The notes beneath the pieces were generated by a model. The model was not told the DNA's origin, made no database searches, and was given only the letters and a program-made list of their open reading frames with translations. Shown piece after piece: positions 26,871-36,164 of a stretch of 64,000 nt of DNA. The stretch covers positions 44,466 to 108,465 of the forward strand of contig NZ_JABURL010000060.1 in assembly GCF_014762705.1 (NCBI RefSeq). Direction: 5' to 3'. Both the position numbers and the translations under genes were made by a program. Position 1 is the first letter of the stretch. Each line of letters starts with the position of its first letter. The stretch is from Cyclobacterium sp. Its GTDB lineage: Bacteria; Bacteroidota; Bacteroidia; Cytophagales; Cyclobacteriaceae.

Positions 26871-27117
26871 AATAATTTGGTTAGGTCATTCAAATTACCC
26901 TCCAAAAAACCAAAATTACAAATTTATAAACCAATGGTGTTTTTAGTAAATAATGAAAAAAATAAACATTCATTGGAATAAAAGCCAAATTTAAATGGCC
27001 AGCGAACTTTTTCATGGACAAAATGGATGGGGTGAGGGGCTATGTAGGAAGCATGATTCTTCTTCATGGATTTCTTTTTTCCTTAATAAATCTATTATTT
27101 TAGCAAAAAGGAAAGAT

Positions 27118-29070
27118 ATGAAATATATACTCACAGGAAAATGGTTGGTATTGTTGCTGCTATTTTCAACGAATTGGCTTTCAGCGCAGGAAACAGAAAA
27201 CAATCAAAAAGATTTCAATGATTTTACCTACAGACAGGGCAATGCCTATCGGACTGCATCCGGTTTGCCAGGTCCGGAATATTGGCAAAACGAGGCCGAT
27301 TATCAGATTGAGGTGACCCTGGATGAAGATGAGCATACGCTTTTGGGGCAAATAGAAATTACCTATACCAATAATAGTCCCCAAAGTTTGCCCTTCATCT
27401 GGCTACACCTGGAGCAGAATAGGTTTAAGTCCGACTCAAGAGGAACGCTTACCACTCCTATACAGGGCAACAGGTATTCAGGAGATAGGGATGGGGGCTA
27501 TTCCATTGCTCAGGTTTCAGCCAGGCTGGACAAAAGGGGTAGCAAGACATCTACCCGATACCTGATCAATGACACCAGAATGCAGGTGTTTTTTGATGAA
27601 CCCCTGGCGGCCAATGGTGGAGTAGCAAAAGTCAGTATGAATTTTGAGTTTAAAATCCCTGAAAAAGGCATGGACAGAATGGGGCGGCTTGATGTTGAGG
27701 ATGGCACCATCTATGCCCTTGCTCAATGGTATCCCAGGGTAGCAGTTTTCGATGATGTGGTAGGCTGGAATATTGAACCTTATCTTGGAGCAGGGGAGTT
27801 TTATTTGGAATATGGAGATTTTGATTATAAAGTTACGGTTCCTTATGATCATATTGTAGTAGGTTCTGGTGCGCTTCAAAATCCTAAGGAAGTGCTCAAT
27901 AACAGTCTGCAGGAAAGAATGGAAATGGCGGCAAATAGTGACAGCACTGTATATTTGGTAAAGCCCGGAGAGGTGCTGCAACCAGAACTGACCAGACCAA
28001 AACAGGATGGCAATATCACCTGGCACTTTAAAATCGAAAATGCCAGAGATGTGGCCTTTGCTTCTTCCAAAGCCTTTATCTGGGATGCCGCCATGATCCG
28101 ATTGCCAGGAGGAAAAACAGCCATGGCACAGTCTGTTTACCCCAAGGAAAGCGATGGGAATGAGGCCTGGGGAAGGTCTACCGAGTATAGCAAGGCTTCT
28201 ATCGAACACTATTCCAATATGTGGTATGAATATCCATATCCTGTTGCCGTCAATGTCGCCGCAGATATCAACGGGATGGAGTATCCGGGAGTGAATTTTT
28301 GTAGCTTTAATAGCAAGGGAAGTTCCCTGTGGGGAGTCACCGACCATGAATTTGGTCACAATTGGTTTCCTATGATTGTAGGTACAAACGAAAGGCGATA
28401 TGCCTGGATGGATGAAGGGTTCAATACCTTTATCAACCATTACAGTTCAGAAGCATTTAATGATGGTGAATACGGATCCAATTTGGATCAGACACGCAGG
28501 TATGTCAGCTGGCTGACCAATCCTGACAGAGAAGGAATAGACACCTATCCGGATGTGGCCAATACCTCCAATCTCGGTATGATTGCCTACATGAAGCCCG
28601 CAATGGGTTTGCTGATGCTCAGGGAGTATATTCTCGGGGAAGAACGTTTTGACAATGCATTTAAAGCTTACATCAATGGCTGGGCCTATAAACACCCACA
28701 GCCCAATGATTTTTTCAATATCATGGAAAATGTGGGAGGGGAAAACCTGTCCTGGTTTTGGAAATCCTGGTTTTATGGCACCGATAACATTGATTTGGCT
28801 ATAGAAAATGTGGTGCCTTATGGCAATGATCAGGTCATTATACTATCCAATAAAGGGGGAGTTCCCATGCCTGTGAAACTGGAATTGACTTACGATGATG
28901 GCAGCATTGAGACGATGATGCTTCCCGTTGAAATCTGGCAAAGGGGCGACCGCTGGAATTACCAACACCGTTCAGAAAAAGATTTAACAGCAGTTGAAAT
29001 TGATCCGGAAAAAATCCTTCCGGATATCAATATTGCCAATGACAAATGGCCTAGCAATATTTATGAATAA
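27118..29070 (+). CDS. Secreted M1-family zinc aminopeptidase
   Basis: A 650-residue exported metallopeptidase. The ATG at 27118 gives a signal peptide ending near L-S-A-Q; an upstream ATG at 26995 would add 41 non-signal residues and is unlikely. The zinc site HEFGH starts at residue 410, and the third ligand Glu lies in MDEGFNTF. The exopeptidase-type substrate motif is seen as GMEYPG. It resembles M1 peptidases of Bacteroidota that trim peptides in the periplasm or outside the cell. It is divergent from the TonB receptor and followed by a strong terminator. Confidence 0.93.
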   Translation: MKYILTGKWLVLLLLFSTNWLSAQETENNQKDFNDFTYRQGNAYRTASGLPGPEYWQNEADYQIEVTLDEDEHTLLGQIEITYTNNSPQSLPFIWLHLEQNRFKSDSRGTLTTPIQGNRYSGDRDGGYSIAQVSARLDKRGSKTSTRYLINDTRMQVFFDEPLAANGGVAKVSMNFEFKIPEKGMDRMGRLDVEDGTIYALAQWYPRVAVFDDVVGWNIEPYLGAGEFYLEYGDFDYKVTVPYDHIVVGSGALQNPKEVLNNSLQERMEMAANSDSTVYLVKPGEVLQPELTRPKQDGNITWHFKIENARDVAFASSKAFIWDAAMIRLPGGKTAMAQSVYPKESDGNEAWGRSTEYSKASIEHYSNMWYEYPYPVAVNVAADINGMEYPGVNFCSFNSKGSSLWGVTDHEFGHNWFPMIVGTNERRYAWMDEGFNTFINHYSSEAFNDGEYGSNLDQTRRYVSWLTNPDREGIDTYPDVANTSNLGMIAYMKPAMGLLMLREYILGEERFDNAFKAYINGWAYKHPQPNDFFNIMENVGGENLSWFWKSWFYGTDNIDLAIENVVPYGNDQVIILSNKGGVPMPVKLELTYDDGSIETMMLPVEIWQRGDRWNYQHRSEKDLTAVEIDPEKILPDINIANDKWPSNIYE

Positions 29071-29079
29071 CCAGCACAA

Positions 29080-29110
29080 AAGGTGGCCATATGGCCACCT
29101 TTATTTTTTC
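29080..29110 (+). terminator. Terminator after the M1 peptidase gene
   Basis: AGGTGGCC and GGCCACCT form a perfect 8-base stem around ATAT, followed by TTATTTTTT. It ends just before the convergent VOC gene. Confidence 0.88.
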
Positions 29111-29119
29111 ACGCAGAAA

Positions 29120-29572
29120 TTAATACTCATCATTGATTTCTATCCAATATCCATTTGGATCCTGAATATAAATTTGTTTTACGCCATCTGGTCGAATATT
29201 GATTTTCCCCTTGTTGTCCACGGCATCTTCAAAGGGGATGTTATTGGCAGCTAATTTTTCAATAAATGCATCCAGATCGGCTACACTGAAGCAAAGGTGG
29301 TTTGTTTTGTCAATAAGCGGCTCTTGCCAGGGCTTTTCCCTTTCTATGAGATGCATGGAAAGTCCGAGGCCTATGTCATACCAGGCATGCAACCCATCTT
29401 TGAAAGGCTCCTCAATGGTTTTTAATCCAACGATATTTTCATAGAATTGACTGCTTTCTTTTAAGTCCTTGGCATAAACGGCGAAATGATTGATTTTGGT
29501 TTGGCTGAATCCATTCATGGAAATTAATACTAGTAAGGTGATTAATGAAGTAAGTGTGATTTTTTGGTTCAT
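29120..29572 (-). CDS. Exported VOC-family (glyoxalase-like) protein
   Basis: A 150-residue protein with an N-terminal signal peptide (about 1-24, ending F-S-Q) and a single vicinal-oxygen-chelate domain made of two beta-alpha-beta-beta-beta modules. The metal-type positions His near the start of the domain (NHFAVYAKD), the His/Glu in the middle, and Glu near the C-terminus (GYWIEIND) are visible. It looks like glyoxalase I or a dioxygenase-type fold, but the reaction is unknown. The signal peptide is unusual for glyoxalase I, which is cytoplasmic. Confidence 0.85.
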   Translation of the reverse strand: MNQKITLTSLITLLVLISMNGFSQTKINHFAVYAKDLKESSQFYENIVGLKTIEEPFKDGLHAWYDIGLGLSMHLIEREKPWQEPLIDKTNHLCFSVADLDAFIEKLAANNIPFEDAVDNKGKINIRPDGVKQIYIQDPNGYWIEINDEY

Positions 29573-29613
29573 GGGTATTGTCGTTACATTCGATTGTTTT
29601 GGGAAATTTAATC

Positions 29614-29655
29614 AATAAAAAAAGGCCAGGAAATAATTTCCAGGCCTTTCTTAAA
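29614..29655 (-). terminator. Terminator of the S41 protease gene
   Basis: On the minus strand AAGGCCTGGAAA pairs with TTTCCTGGCCTT, with one T-T mismatch, and is followed by seven T residues. It lies about 15 bases after the S41 stop codon. Confidence 0.85.
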
Positions 29656-29668
29656 TTTCAATTTCTTA

Positions 29669-31300
29669 CTACTCCTCGAAAAATGCCAGTGCTTCCGCAC
29701 TTTCCAGAAGTTTAAGTGCCTGTTGGTAAATTTCATTAATGTCATTGATTACCATGTAAAAGGCGTTGTCATCGTAAAGGTTCCTGGCCATATGGGCTTT
29801 AAGAAGTACTTTTAGATAGGTTTTGGACTTGTTAAAGTCTTTTTCGTTAAATTTAACTTCGTACTTTTCGCCTGTTTTAACCAGCTCGTCAAGCATTTTG
29901 TCTGAAATTTCATAATCATTGTAAAATTCATCAAAAGACATGTTGGCAAATTTTTTCTTGTTTTCATCCACATAGTCCAAAATGAATTCTCTCCATGATT
30001 CTGAGCTAAAAAGCCTGCTGACATAAGAACTGGTCATACTGGTATCCATAGGCACGAAGTAATCGGGCATGATGCCTCCTCCGCCATATACTGTTCTTCC
30101 CTTTACTGTTTCGTATTTCAGGCTATCATTAAAGTTTATGCTATCGGCACTGAAAAACTCACCATGTTCCAATCTGTTTATATAATCCATGGCATAATCC
30201 TCCTCGCTCTCACCGTAGGGCTTTTGAATGGACCTGCCGGAGGGAGTAAAATACCTGGCAATGGTTAGTCTCAACTCCGCTCCATCGGATAGGTCGATAG
30301 GCATTTGTACCAGGCCTTTGCCAAAAGATCTTCGGCCTACAATCAAGCCCCGGTCGTTATCCTGTACTGCCCCTGCCACAATCTCAGAAGCCGATGCACT
30401 GCCTTCATTGACCAAAACAATTATTGAGCCTTCTTCGAATGAACCTGGACGCACGGCTCTGGCTTTTTGACTATACCTTTTCAGTTTGCCTTCCTGGGAG
30501 ACGATCACCGCATTGTCTTTCAGAATCTCATCGGCGATATTGATGGCAGCACCCATATATCCTCCCGGGTTGCCTTGCAAATCCAGGATCAAACGATCCA
30601 TGCCTTTCTCTTTGAGTTCTTGTAAAGCAGACCTAAACTCCTCATGGGTATTTGCGGCAAACCTGGTTATTTTGATGTAACCCGTTTCTTGATCAATCAT
30701 GTAAGATGCATTGACGCTGTATTGAGGTATCTTGTCCCTGACAATATTGAAATCTAAGAGCTCCTCCTCATTTTTCCTTTGTATGCCAATTTTAACCTCG
30801 CTGCCTTTTGGCCCTCTTAGTAGATCAAATACGTCTCTATTGGTTACACCCGTTCCGGCCACCGTTTCTCCGTTTACCTTAATAATCTGATCACCGGGAA
30901 GCAAGCCCACTTTTTCCGAGGGGCCACCTGTCAAAGGAGAAACCACGTAGATGGTGTCTCTCAGTATGCCAAATTCAATGCCGATTCCGTCAAATTCACC
31001 CTCCAACTGTGATTTTGCCAAAGCGGCATCTTCAGCAGGTATATAACTGGAATGGGGATCTAGTTTCCCCAGCATTTTTTCTATTCCAAACTCTACCAAT
31101 TCATTGGTGTCCACACTGTCTACATAATCCCTGTTGATGTAAGTGATAATTTCTTGCAGCTTGTAAATGGCGGATTTCAGGTCATTTCTGTCCGTTTTGG
31201 GCTCGGCGAAAGTAGCGCCTATCCAAATCCCCGCAGAGATTCCAAGGGCGAGAAATAAGGGAAGTCTGATTTGTGCTTTGGTATTTTTCTCTATACTCAC
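29669..31300 (-). CDS. S41-family C-terminal processing peptidase
   Basis: A 543-residue periplasmic protease of the CtpA/Tsp type. It has an N-terminal membrane anchor (about 12-30), a PDZ domain (about 95-180), and a catalytic domain with the NEGSASASEI serine segment and the following GRRSFGKG segment that supplies the Lys of the Ser-Lys dyad. A C-terminal helical extension of about 150 residues follows. Such proteases trim C-termini of envelope proteins. It is divergent from the hemerythrin-ruvX operon. Confidence 0.95.
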   Translation of the reverse strand: MSIEKNTKAQIRLPLFLALGISAGIWIGATFAEPKTDRNDLKSAIYKLQEIITYINRDYVDSVDTNELVEFGIEKMLGKLDPHSSYIPAEDAALAKSQLEGEFDGIGIEFGILRDTIYVVSPLTGGPSEKVGLLPGDQIIKVNGETVAGTGVTNRDVFDLLRGPKGSEVKIGIQRKNEEELLDFNIVRDKIPQYSVNASYMIDQETGYIKITRFAANTHEEFRSALQELKEKGMDRLILDLQGNPGGYMGAAINIADEILKDNAVIVSQEGKLKRYSQKARAVRPGSFEEGSIIVLVNEGSASASEIVAGAVQDNDRGLIVGRRSFGKGLVQMPIDLSDGAELRLTIARYFTPSGRSIQKPYGESEEDYAMDYINRLEHGEFFSADSINFNDSLKYETVKGRTVYGGGGIMPDYFVPMDTSMTSSYVSRLFSSESWREFILDYVDENKKKFANMSFDEFYNDYEISDKMLDELVKTGEKYEVKFNEKDFNKSKTYLKVLLKAHMARNLYDDNAFYMVINDINEIYQQALKLLESAEALAFFEE

Positions 31301-31476
31301 GTTATTCCTGTTTAATATTAAAATACATCGAAATGCAGTCTTCTAATTTAATTGATTTATATCAGATTAACAATTAAACATGTATTAAAGGCATTTCGTT
31401 TAAACAAACGCATTTAATTTAAAATCGGTGTTGAAAGGTACCCCTTTTTAAAGTATTTTATTTTATTTTTGTATCA

Positions 31477-32235
31477 ATGCTTTCTTCAGAAAACAAACAT
31501 AAAAAATCCATTGCAGAACTCGTGAGCGAAAACTATACGCTCGCAGAAGTGCTGCATTATTTTGGAATAAGTTTTTTTCGGTATGAAAAGTATTCCCTGG
31601 AGGAAGTGTGCCATCAATATAAAGTTAATCCTGCTCAGGTAATTACAGAGTTGGAACAGTGGGCAAACAGAAGAGAACCAACTACCGACGAATTGTACCT
31701 GCATCCCATCGAAGTTATGGTGAGCTACTTGAAGAAAAAACACAGATTTTTTGTCAGACAAGCGCTGCCATTTCTGTCAAGTATAGTGGAAGGGATTGAG
31801 TTAGGGGCAGCCTACAAAGACCTGATAACCGACCTTAGGTTGATGTTTCCCCTTTTTGTCGATGATTTTATCCATCATATCCATGAAGAGGAAAATACAC
31901 TATTCAATAGGGTAAGCATGTTACAGGATTTTGATAGAGGGGTTTTGCCTTTGTTCCAATCTGTTAAGGTTTTTTCTTTGCCCCCTATTAGTGACATGGC
32001 CGCTGAACATGAAGGTCATGATGATGAAATGGTAGGAATCAGAAAGCTTACGGATGATTATAAAATACCAGGTGAGGCTCCGGTGGCCATGAGGATACTT
32101 TTTTACGAATTTCAGCAACTTGAAAAGGAACTTATAATTCACGCAAAGATTGAAAATGACCTGTTATTCCCCAAAGCAATAGAATTGGAAAAGGAGGTAA
32201 AACGAAAAATTTCCCTTCAAATAAAAAATAACTGA
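31477..32235 (+). CDS. Hemerythrin-domain protein with DUF542-like N-terminus (RIC-like)
   Basis: A 252-residue protein. The N-terminal ~60 residues resemble the ScdA/YtfE DUF542 domain, but the usual paired cysteines are replaced by F-F-R-Y. Only a Cys about ten residues later remains. The C-terminal four-helix hemerythrin domain has di-iron His/Glu ligands in HHIHEEENTLFNR, AAEHEGHDDEM and HAKIENDLLFPKA. YtfE-type proteins repair iron-sulfur clusters after nitrosative stress. The missing cysteines make an altered function possible. Its stop overlaps the ruvX ATG by 1 base. Confidence 0.85.
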   Translation: MLSSENKHKKSIAELVSENYTLAEVLHYFGISFFRYEKYSLEEVCHQYKVNPAQVITELEQWANRREPTTDELYLHPIEVMVSYLKKKHRFFVRQALPFLSSIVEGIELGAAYKDLITDLRLMFPLFVDDFIHHIHEEENTLFNRVSMLQDFDRGVLPLFQSVKVFSLPPISDMAAEHEGHDDEMVGIRKLTDDYKIPGEAPVAMRILFYEFQQLEKELIIHAKIENDLLFPKAIELEKEVKRKISLQIKNN

Positions 32236-32648
32236 TGGGCAGAATCATGGCCATAGATTTAGGGACTAAACGAACCGGTCTGGCCGTCACAGACCCTTTG
32301 GGAATTCTGGCCAACCCTCTGGAAACTATCCCCACCAATAATTTGTTAGCTTATCTTGAAAATTACCAGAGCAAGGAGAATGTTACGGAGATAGTAATTG
32401 GTTACCCAAAATCACTCGATGGTAAAACCACTCATATGACCGGACCTGTTTTGGCATTGGAAAAGAAATTAAAGCTGCTTTTTCCTGAAAAAAGCATTTC
32501 CTTGGTAGATGAACGCTTTACTTCCAAGATGGCCATGCAGTCCATGATCAGTATGGGAAGCAAAAAGAAGGACAGGAAGGAAAAGGCAGGCAACCTGGAT
32601 AAAATCAGTGCGGCCATTATCTTACAAACTTATTTAGAAAGAAAATGA
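32235..32648 (+). CDS. ruvX: Putative pre-16S rRNA nuclease / Holliday junction resolvase RuvX (YqgF)
   Basis: A 137-residue RNase H-fold protein. The N-terminal D-L-G-T-K-R-T-G segment holds the first catalytic acid. The VDERFTSKMA motif and the C-terminal Asp in N-L-D-K-I-S-A-A complete the set. In E. coli the family matures the 16S rRNA 5' end. It is coupled to the hemerythrin gene upstream (1-base overlap) and to def downstream (4-base overlap). Confidence 0.95.
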   Translation: MGRIMAIDLGTKRTGLAVTDPLGILANPLETIPTNNLLAYLENYQSKENVTEIVIGYPKSLDGKTTHMTGPVLALEKKLKLLFPEKSISLVDERFTSKMAMQSMISMGSKKKDRKEKAGNLDKISAAIILQTYLERK

Positions 32649-33193
32649 TATACCCCATAGTTGCATACGGCAATAACATATTAAAAAAAGAAGCAGTAGA
32701 AATTCAGGAAGGCGAAGACATGAAAAACTTGATCAGTGACATGTTTGAAACCATGGGTAAGGCCAATGGGGTCGGACTTGCTGCTCCTCAAATCAATAAA
32801 GGGGTCCGCCTGTTTGTCATAGACAGCAGTTTGATGCTTGAGGAGGAGGATGAGGAGAAAGGTGTGAGAAAGGCTTTTATCAATCCCATTATTCTCGATG
32901 AATATGGTGACAAATATGTTTTTGAGGAGGGCTGTCTGAGTATACCCGAGATCAGGGCAGAAATCACCCGTCCTGAAAAGTTGACCATAGAATATTTTGA
33001 CGAAAATTGGAATCTCAGGGAAGAAGAGTTTTCTGGCATGACAGCCAGGGTCATTCAGCATGAATATGACCATTTGGAAGGGATACTTTTCATTGATTAT
33101 TTAAAAGGCCTTAAAAGGCGCATGGTGAAAGGGAAGCTACTGGATATAAGCAAAGGTAAGGTCCCAACAGATTATCGGATGGTATACCCCTGA
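32645..33193 (+). CDS. def: Peptide deformylase
   Basis: A 182-residue metalloenzyme that removes the formyl group from nascent proteins. All three family motifs are present: GVGLAAPQI, EEGCLSIPE (metal-binding Cys) and QHEYDHLEG (metal-binding His pair and catalytic Glu). Length is standard. The ATG overlaps the ruvX stop by 4 bases. Confidence 0.98.
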   Translation: MIYPIVAYGNNILKKEAVEIQEGEDMKNLISDMFETMGKANGVGLAAPQINKGVRLFVIDSSLMLEEEDEEKGVRKAFINPIILDEYGDKYVFEEGCLSIPEIRAEITRPEKLTIEYFDENWNLREEEFSGMTARVIQHEYDHLEGILFIDYLKGLKRRMVKGKLLDISKGKVPTDYRMVYP

Positions 33194-33233
33194 TCCGCTC
33201 CAAATTGCCCTTAAACGTTAAAATAATTTTATT

Positions 33234-34025
33234 TTGGAAAACCTCTCATTAGCTTTATTTCAGATTGATCTTCATTGGGAAAATACTTCGGCAAATTTGG
33301 CCATGTTTGAAGAAAAGCTTTGGGGCATGGATGGAAAGGTGGATATTATGGTCCTGCCCGAAATGTTTACTACGGGATTTACCATGAATACCCTCAGCCA
33401 GGCCGAGCCCATGAATTTGTACAGTACCAAATGGATGCAACGGATGGCAGCGCAAATGAAGACGGTAATTACCGGAAGTGTAATGATCAAAGAGGGAGGG
33501 AAGCACTTCAACCGCCTGCTTTGGGCTACACCAGATGGGCAGCTTGCCTATTATGACAAACGACACCTCTTTAGAATGGCAGATGAAGACCATCACTATG
33601 CCATGGGACAAAAAAATCAAACCTTCACTTATAAGGGCTGGAAAATCAGACCTCAGGTTTGTTATGATCTCAGGTTTCCGGTTTGGTCCCGAAATGGCTC
33701 ATCCGAGGAAGGAGAGATGGATTATGACTTAGTTTTTTATGTGGCCTCATGGCCTGCACCGAGGGTGCAGGCCTGGGATATTTTGCTTCAGGCCAGAGCC
33801 GTTGAAAACTTGTCTTACAGTATCGGTGTAAACAGGGTGGGAGTAGATGGTAATGGGGTGGCATATTCCGGTCATTCTGCAGCTTATGATTTTAAGGGAA
33901 ACTGCCTGGCATCGGGAGGTGAAAAGGAGGGTATCGTCCAGGTTAACCTGGATAAAGCAGCTCTGATGACTTACCGGGAAAAATTTCCTGCCTGGAAAGA
34001 TGCAGACCGCTTTAGTTTAAAATAA
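33234..34025 (+). CDS. Nitrilase-family omega-amidase
   Basis: A 263-residue carbon-nitrogen hydrolase. The Glu-Lys-Cys triad is visible as Glu43 in LPEMFTTGF, Lys109 in YYDKRHLF and Cys143 in QVCYDLRFP. The sequence resembles omega-amidases that hydrolyse alpha-ketoglutaramate in methionine salvage. The start is TTG at 33234, because the family's N-terminal strand (LSLALFQIDLHWEN) must be included and no ATG lies upstream in frame. It follows def by 40 bases and may be in the same operon. Confidence 0.92.
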   Translation: MENLSLALFQIDLHWENTSANLAMFEEKLWGMDGKVDIMVLPEMFTTGFTMNTLSQAEPMNLYSTKWMQRMAAQMKTVITGSVMIKEGGKHFNRLLWATPDGQLAYYDKRHLFRMADEDHHYAMGQKNQTFTYKGWKIRPQVCYDLRFPVWSRNGSSEEGEMDYDLVFYVASWPAPRVQAWDILLQARAVENLSYSIGVNRVGVDGNGVAYSGHSAAYDFKGNCLASGGEKEGIVQVNLDKAALMTYREKFPAWKDADRFSLK

Positions 34026-34028
34026 TTT

Positions 34029-36164
34029 TCAGGGACTTACCCATAATTTTTTGTATAGTCGCTGCCTGTTTTTTCCGATTAACTCCAAAATATACAATCC
34101 GGGACTGAATCCAAAAAGGCTGATTTCAGAAACTCCCTGTTCTTTGATCAACAGGCCCTCCCTGATTAGTTTTCCGCTTGCCCCATAGATAGCAAGGATT
34201 ACTTCCTCCTGGTTAACAATCAATTTAAGGTTTTCTCCCCTGCTGGGATTGGGAAAAACGATGGCGTTGAGCTTTTCATCAGAACCATTTTCATCACCTG
34301 CTATGCTACTCAAATACTCGAGTCCACCCGCCCTGTTGCCAATAATCAAATCCGGGTCCTCTCCCAAAAGACCTGGAATGAAGCTGATCCAGGTATTTCT
34401 CCCAAACCTGGTTTGATCGAAATCCCCTGCCTCAGTCCGGATAGAGAGCCTGCTCATGACAGGGTCAGCCAGAATGTCCTTAACTGAAAAAATTACTCCC
34501 CGCTGGTCAATAGCCATCAAAGCAGGATGTTCCCCAGAGCTTGCAGTAAGGGTTAAATTTCTGTTTACCGGATTGTCTGTAAAACCTAAAAAATCCCGCT
34601 CCAGCAATTCCAGGGCAGGTTCTCCGGACAGGTCTATGGAATATAAAACCAATTCCCCAGTTTGCCTGGCCAAGAGTAAATAATCTGTGTTTCCATCATG
34701 AAATAAAAAAACCTGATCCAGGCCTCTGAGATTAAAGGAGGGAATATGTACAGCAATTTTTTCTGTGGCTGATGAAACAGGGCTAAGCCAAATTATTTTT
34801 TCAGGAATATTATTGGTTATCTGCTCACCCGATAGCAGGTGGAAGGATTGGCCTGAGGTAGAAGTGTATTCCTGGTAGCTCAGCTCCCGGAGCCCCAATG
34901 TCTCCAGCTCTAAAAAATCTTCATCCACCAATTCAAGTCGATCTCCTTCAAGCCGAAAATGAAATATCTTGCCTTTGATTTCTTTTTGTCCAGTTATATT
35001 TGCCGCAACAAAAAGGTTGCCCTGGAAGGCATTTCCTGTAAAAAAAGGCCTGGAATTTTCCCCAAAGTCCAGCATGTTTTCCTGCAAAAAGGCATTGGTC
35101 AGGGGGAGGCCTTCGCCGGTTGGGGGCAAAAGATACATGCTCTGGGCGAAATCAATACCAAAATTGCTGGCTACCTCTGATGAATGACTGGAAATCAACA
35201 GGTTTCCTTCATAAGGAAAAGCTGCATGAAATATTGGAAATTCCGGCAATGGCCCAAAGTCGGGGAGGGTAGTGGAAAATGTGTCAAAGGCCGGTACCAA
35301 ATCTGTACCCGAATTAGGAAGATAATATAAAGTTTCACACAAATCCTGGCCTATGAGCAAATCCTTGATGCCATCATTGTTTAGATCCCGGTAAAGGAGG
35401 GTATGCCCGCCGGAATGCTTGGTCCTTAATTGTTCTTCAGTATTTTGGATGGAGGATATGGGCTGACCGCTGCAGGTTGTGCCAAAGCTGATGTTTCCAC
35501 AACCGCAAAATTCAAAATTGCCCCATCGAATTATCGCTGAGGCAAAACCATCAACGTCAGCTTGGTTTTTCCTTTCTATACTGGTGTTTTGGTAGTATTC
35601 CAGGTAATCACCCGAGGCGAAATTAAAGGTGAGCACATCCAGGTCCCCATCCCCGTCCAGATCTTCGATCAAGGGAATGTCTAAAATATTGCTGGTCAGG
35701 TTGGCACCATTATCTAGCCGGAGAAAATCCTGAGCTACCTCCCAGGCTGGAAAAATTTCACCCGAACCTGTATTGTTTTTATACACTTTGATGCCAAATG
35801 GAGAACCGGTAAACAAGTCTCCTCTACCGTCTCCGTCAAAATCTTTAAGTAACAGAAAAGCATTGATATCATCTGGAAAATAAAAAGCAGCTTCCGGAAC
35901 GTTGGTAAATTGCCCCCCGGTTTTTTTGAAGGCCCTGATCATTCCAGCATTGATGTCCCAAACTACAAGCTCTTCTATTCCGTCCCCGTCGAGATCAAAT
36001 TCCTGAACCTGTGCCGCATTGATTCCTCCGGCAAAGGGCATGGAAAGTTCCATTTCCTCGGCAAGAAAGACCCTGGCAATGGTGGATTCAAATTGGTATT
36101 TTTCCTGGGCTTTTACTTGCAGCAGGCTGATCAAAATCAAAGTAATACTAAGGCGGCAGTTCAT
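34029..36164 (-). CDS. Secreted FG-GAP repeat protein with type IX secretion sorting domain
   Basis: A protein of about 711 residues. The start at 36164 gives a signal peptide ending V-K-A-Q; an ATG 12 codons earlier is open. Calcium-binding FG-GAP/VCBS-type repeats are seen as DLDGDGIEELVV, DFDGDGRGDLF, DLDGDGDLDVL and DLNNDGIKDLL. The last ~75 residues, beginning VFPNPSRGE and including GLYILEL, form a type A C-terminal sorting domain of the type IX secretion system, so it is probably attached to or released from the cell surface. No enzymatic motif was recognised. Confidence 0.88.
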   Translation of the reverse strand: MNCRLSITLILISLLQVKAQEKYQFESTIARVFLAEEMELSMPFAGGINAAQVQEFDLDGDGIEELVVWDINAGMIRAFKKTGGQFTNVPEAAFYFPDDINAFLLLKDFDGDGRGDLFTGSPFGIKVYKNNTGSGEIFPAWEVAQDFLRLDNGANLTSNILDIPLIEDLDGDGDLDVLTFNFASGDYLEYYQNTSIERKNQADVDGFASAIIRWGNFEFCGCGNISFGTTCSGQPISSIQNTEEQLRTKHSGGHTLLYRDLNNDGIKDLLIGQDLCETLYYLPNSGTDLVPAFDTFSTTLPDFGPLPEFPIFHAAFPYEGNLLISSHSSEVASNFGIDFAQSMYLLPPTGEGLPLTNAFLQENMLDFGENSRPFFTGNAFQGNLFVAANITGQKEIKGKIFHFRLEGDRLELVDEDFLELETLGLRELSYQEYTSTSGQSFHLLSGEQITNNIPEKIIWLSPVSSATEKIAVHIPSFNLRGLDQVFLFHDGNTDYLLLARQTGELVLYSIDLSGEPALELLERDFLGFTDNPVNRNLTLTASSGEHPALMAIDQRGVIFSVKDILADPVMSRLSIRTEAGDFDQTRFGRNTWISFIPGLLGEDPDLIIGNRAGGLEYLSSIAGDENGSDEKLNAIVFPNPSRGENLKLIVNQEEVILAIYGASGKLIREGLLIKEQGVSEISLFGFSPGLYILELIGKNRQRLYKKLWVSP

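Noticed and set aside
26871..27117. Cobalamin riboswitch for the BtuB-like receptor
   Set aside because: The gap is short, no B12-box-like conserved stretch was seen, and no hairpin set fits.
27517..28440. 307-codon minus-strand ORF inside the M1 peptidase gene
   Set aside because: It is antisense to a clear zinc peptidase with intact motifs, and its translation has no recognisable domain.
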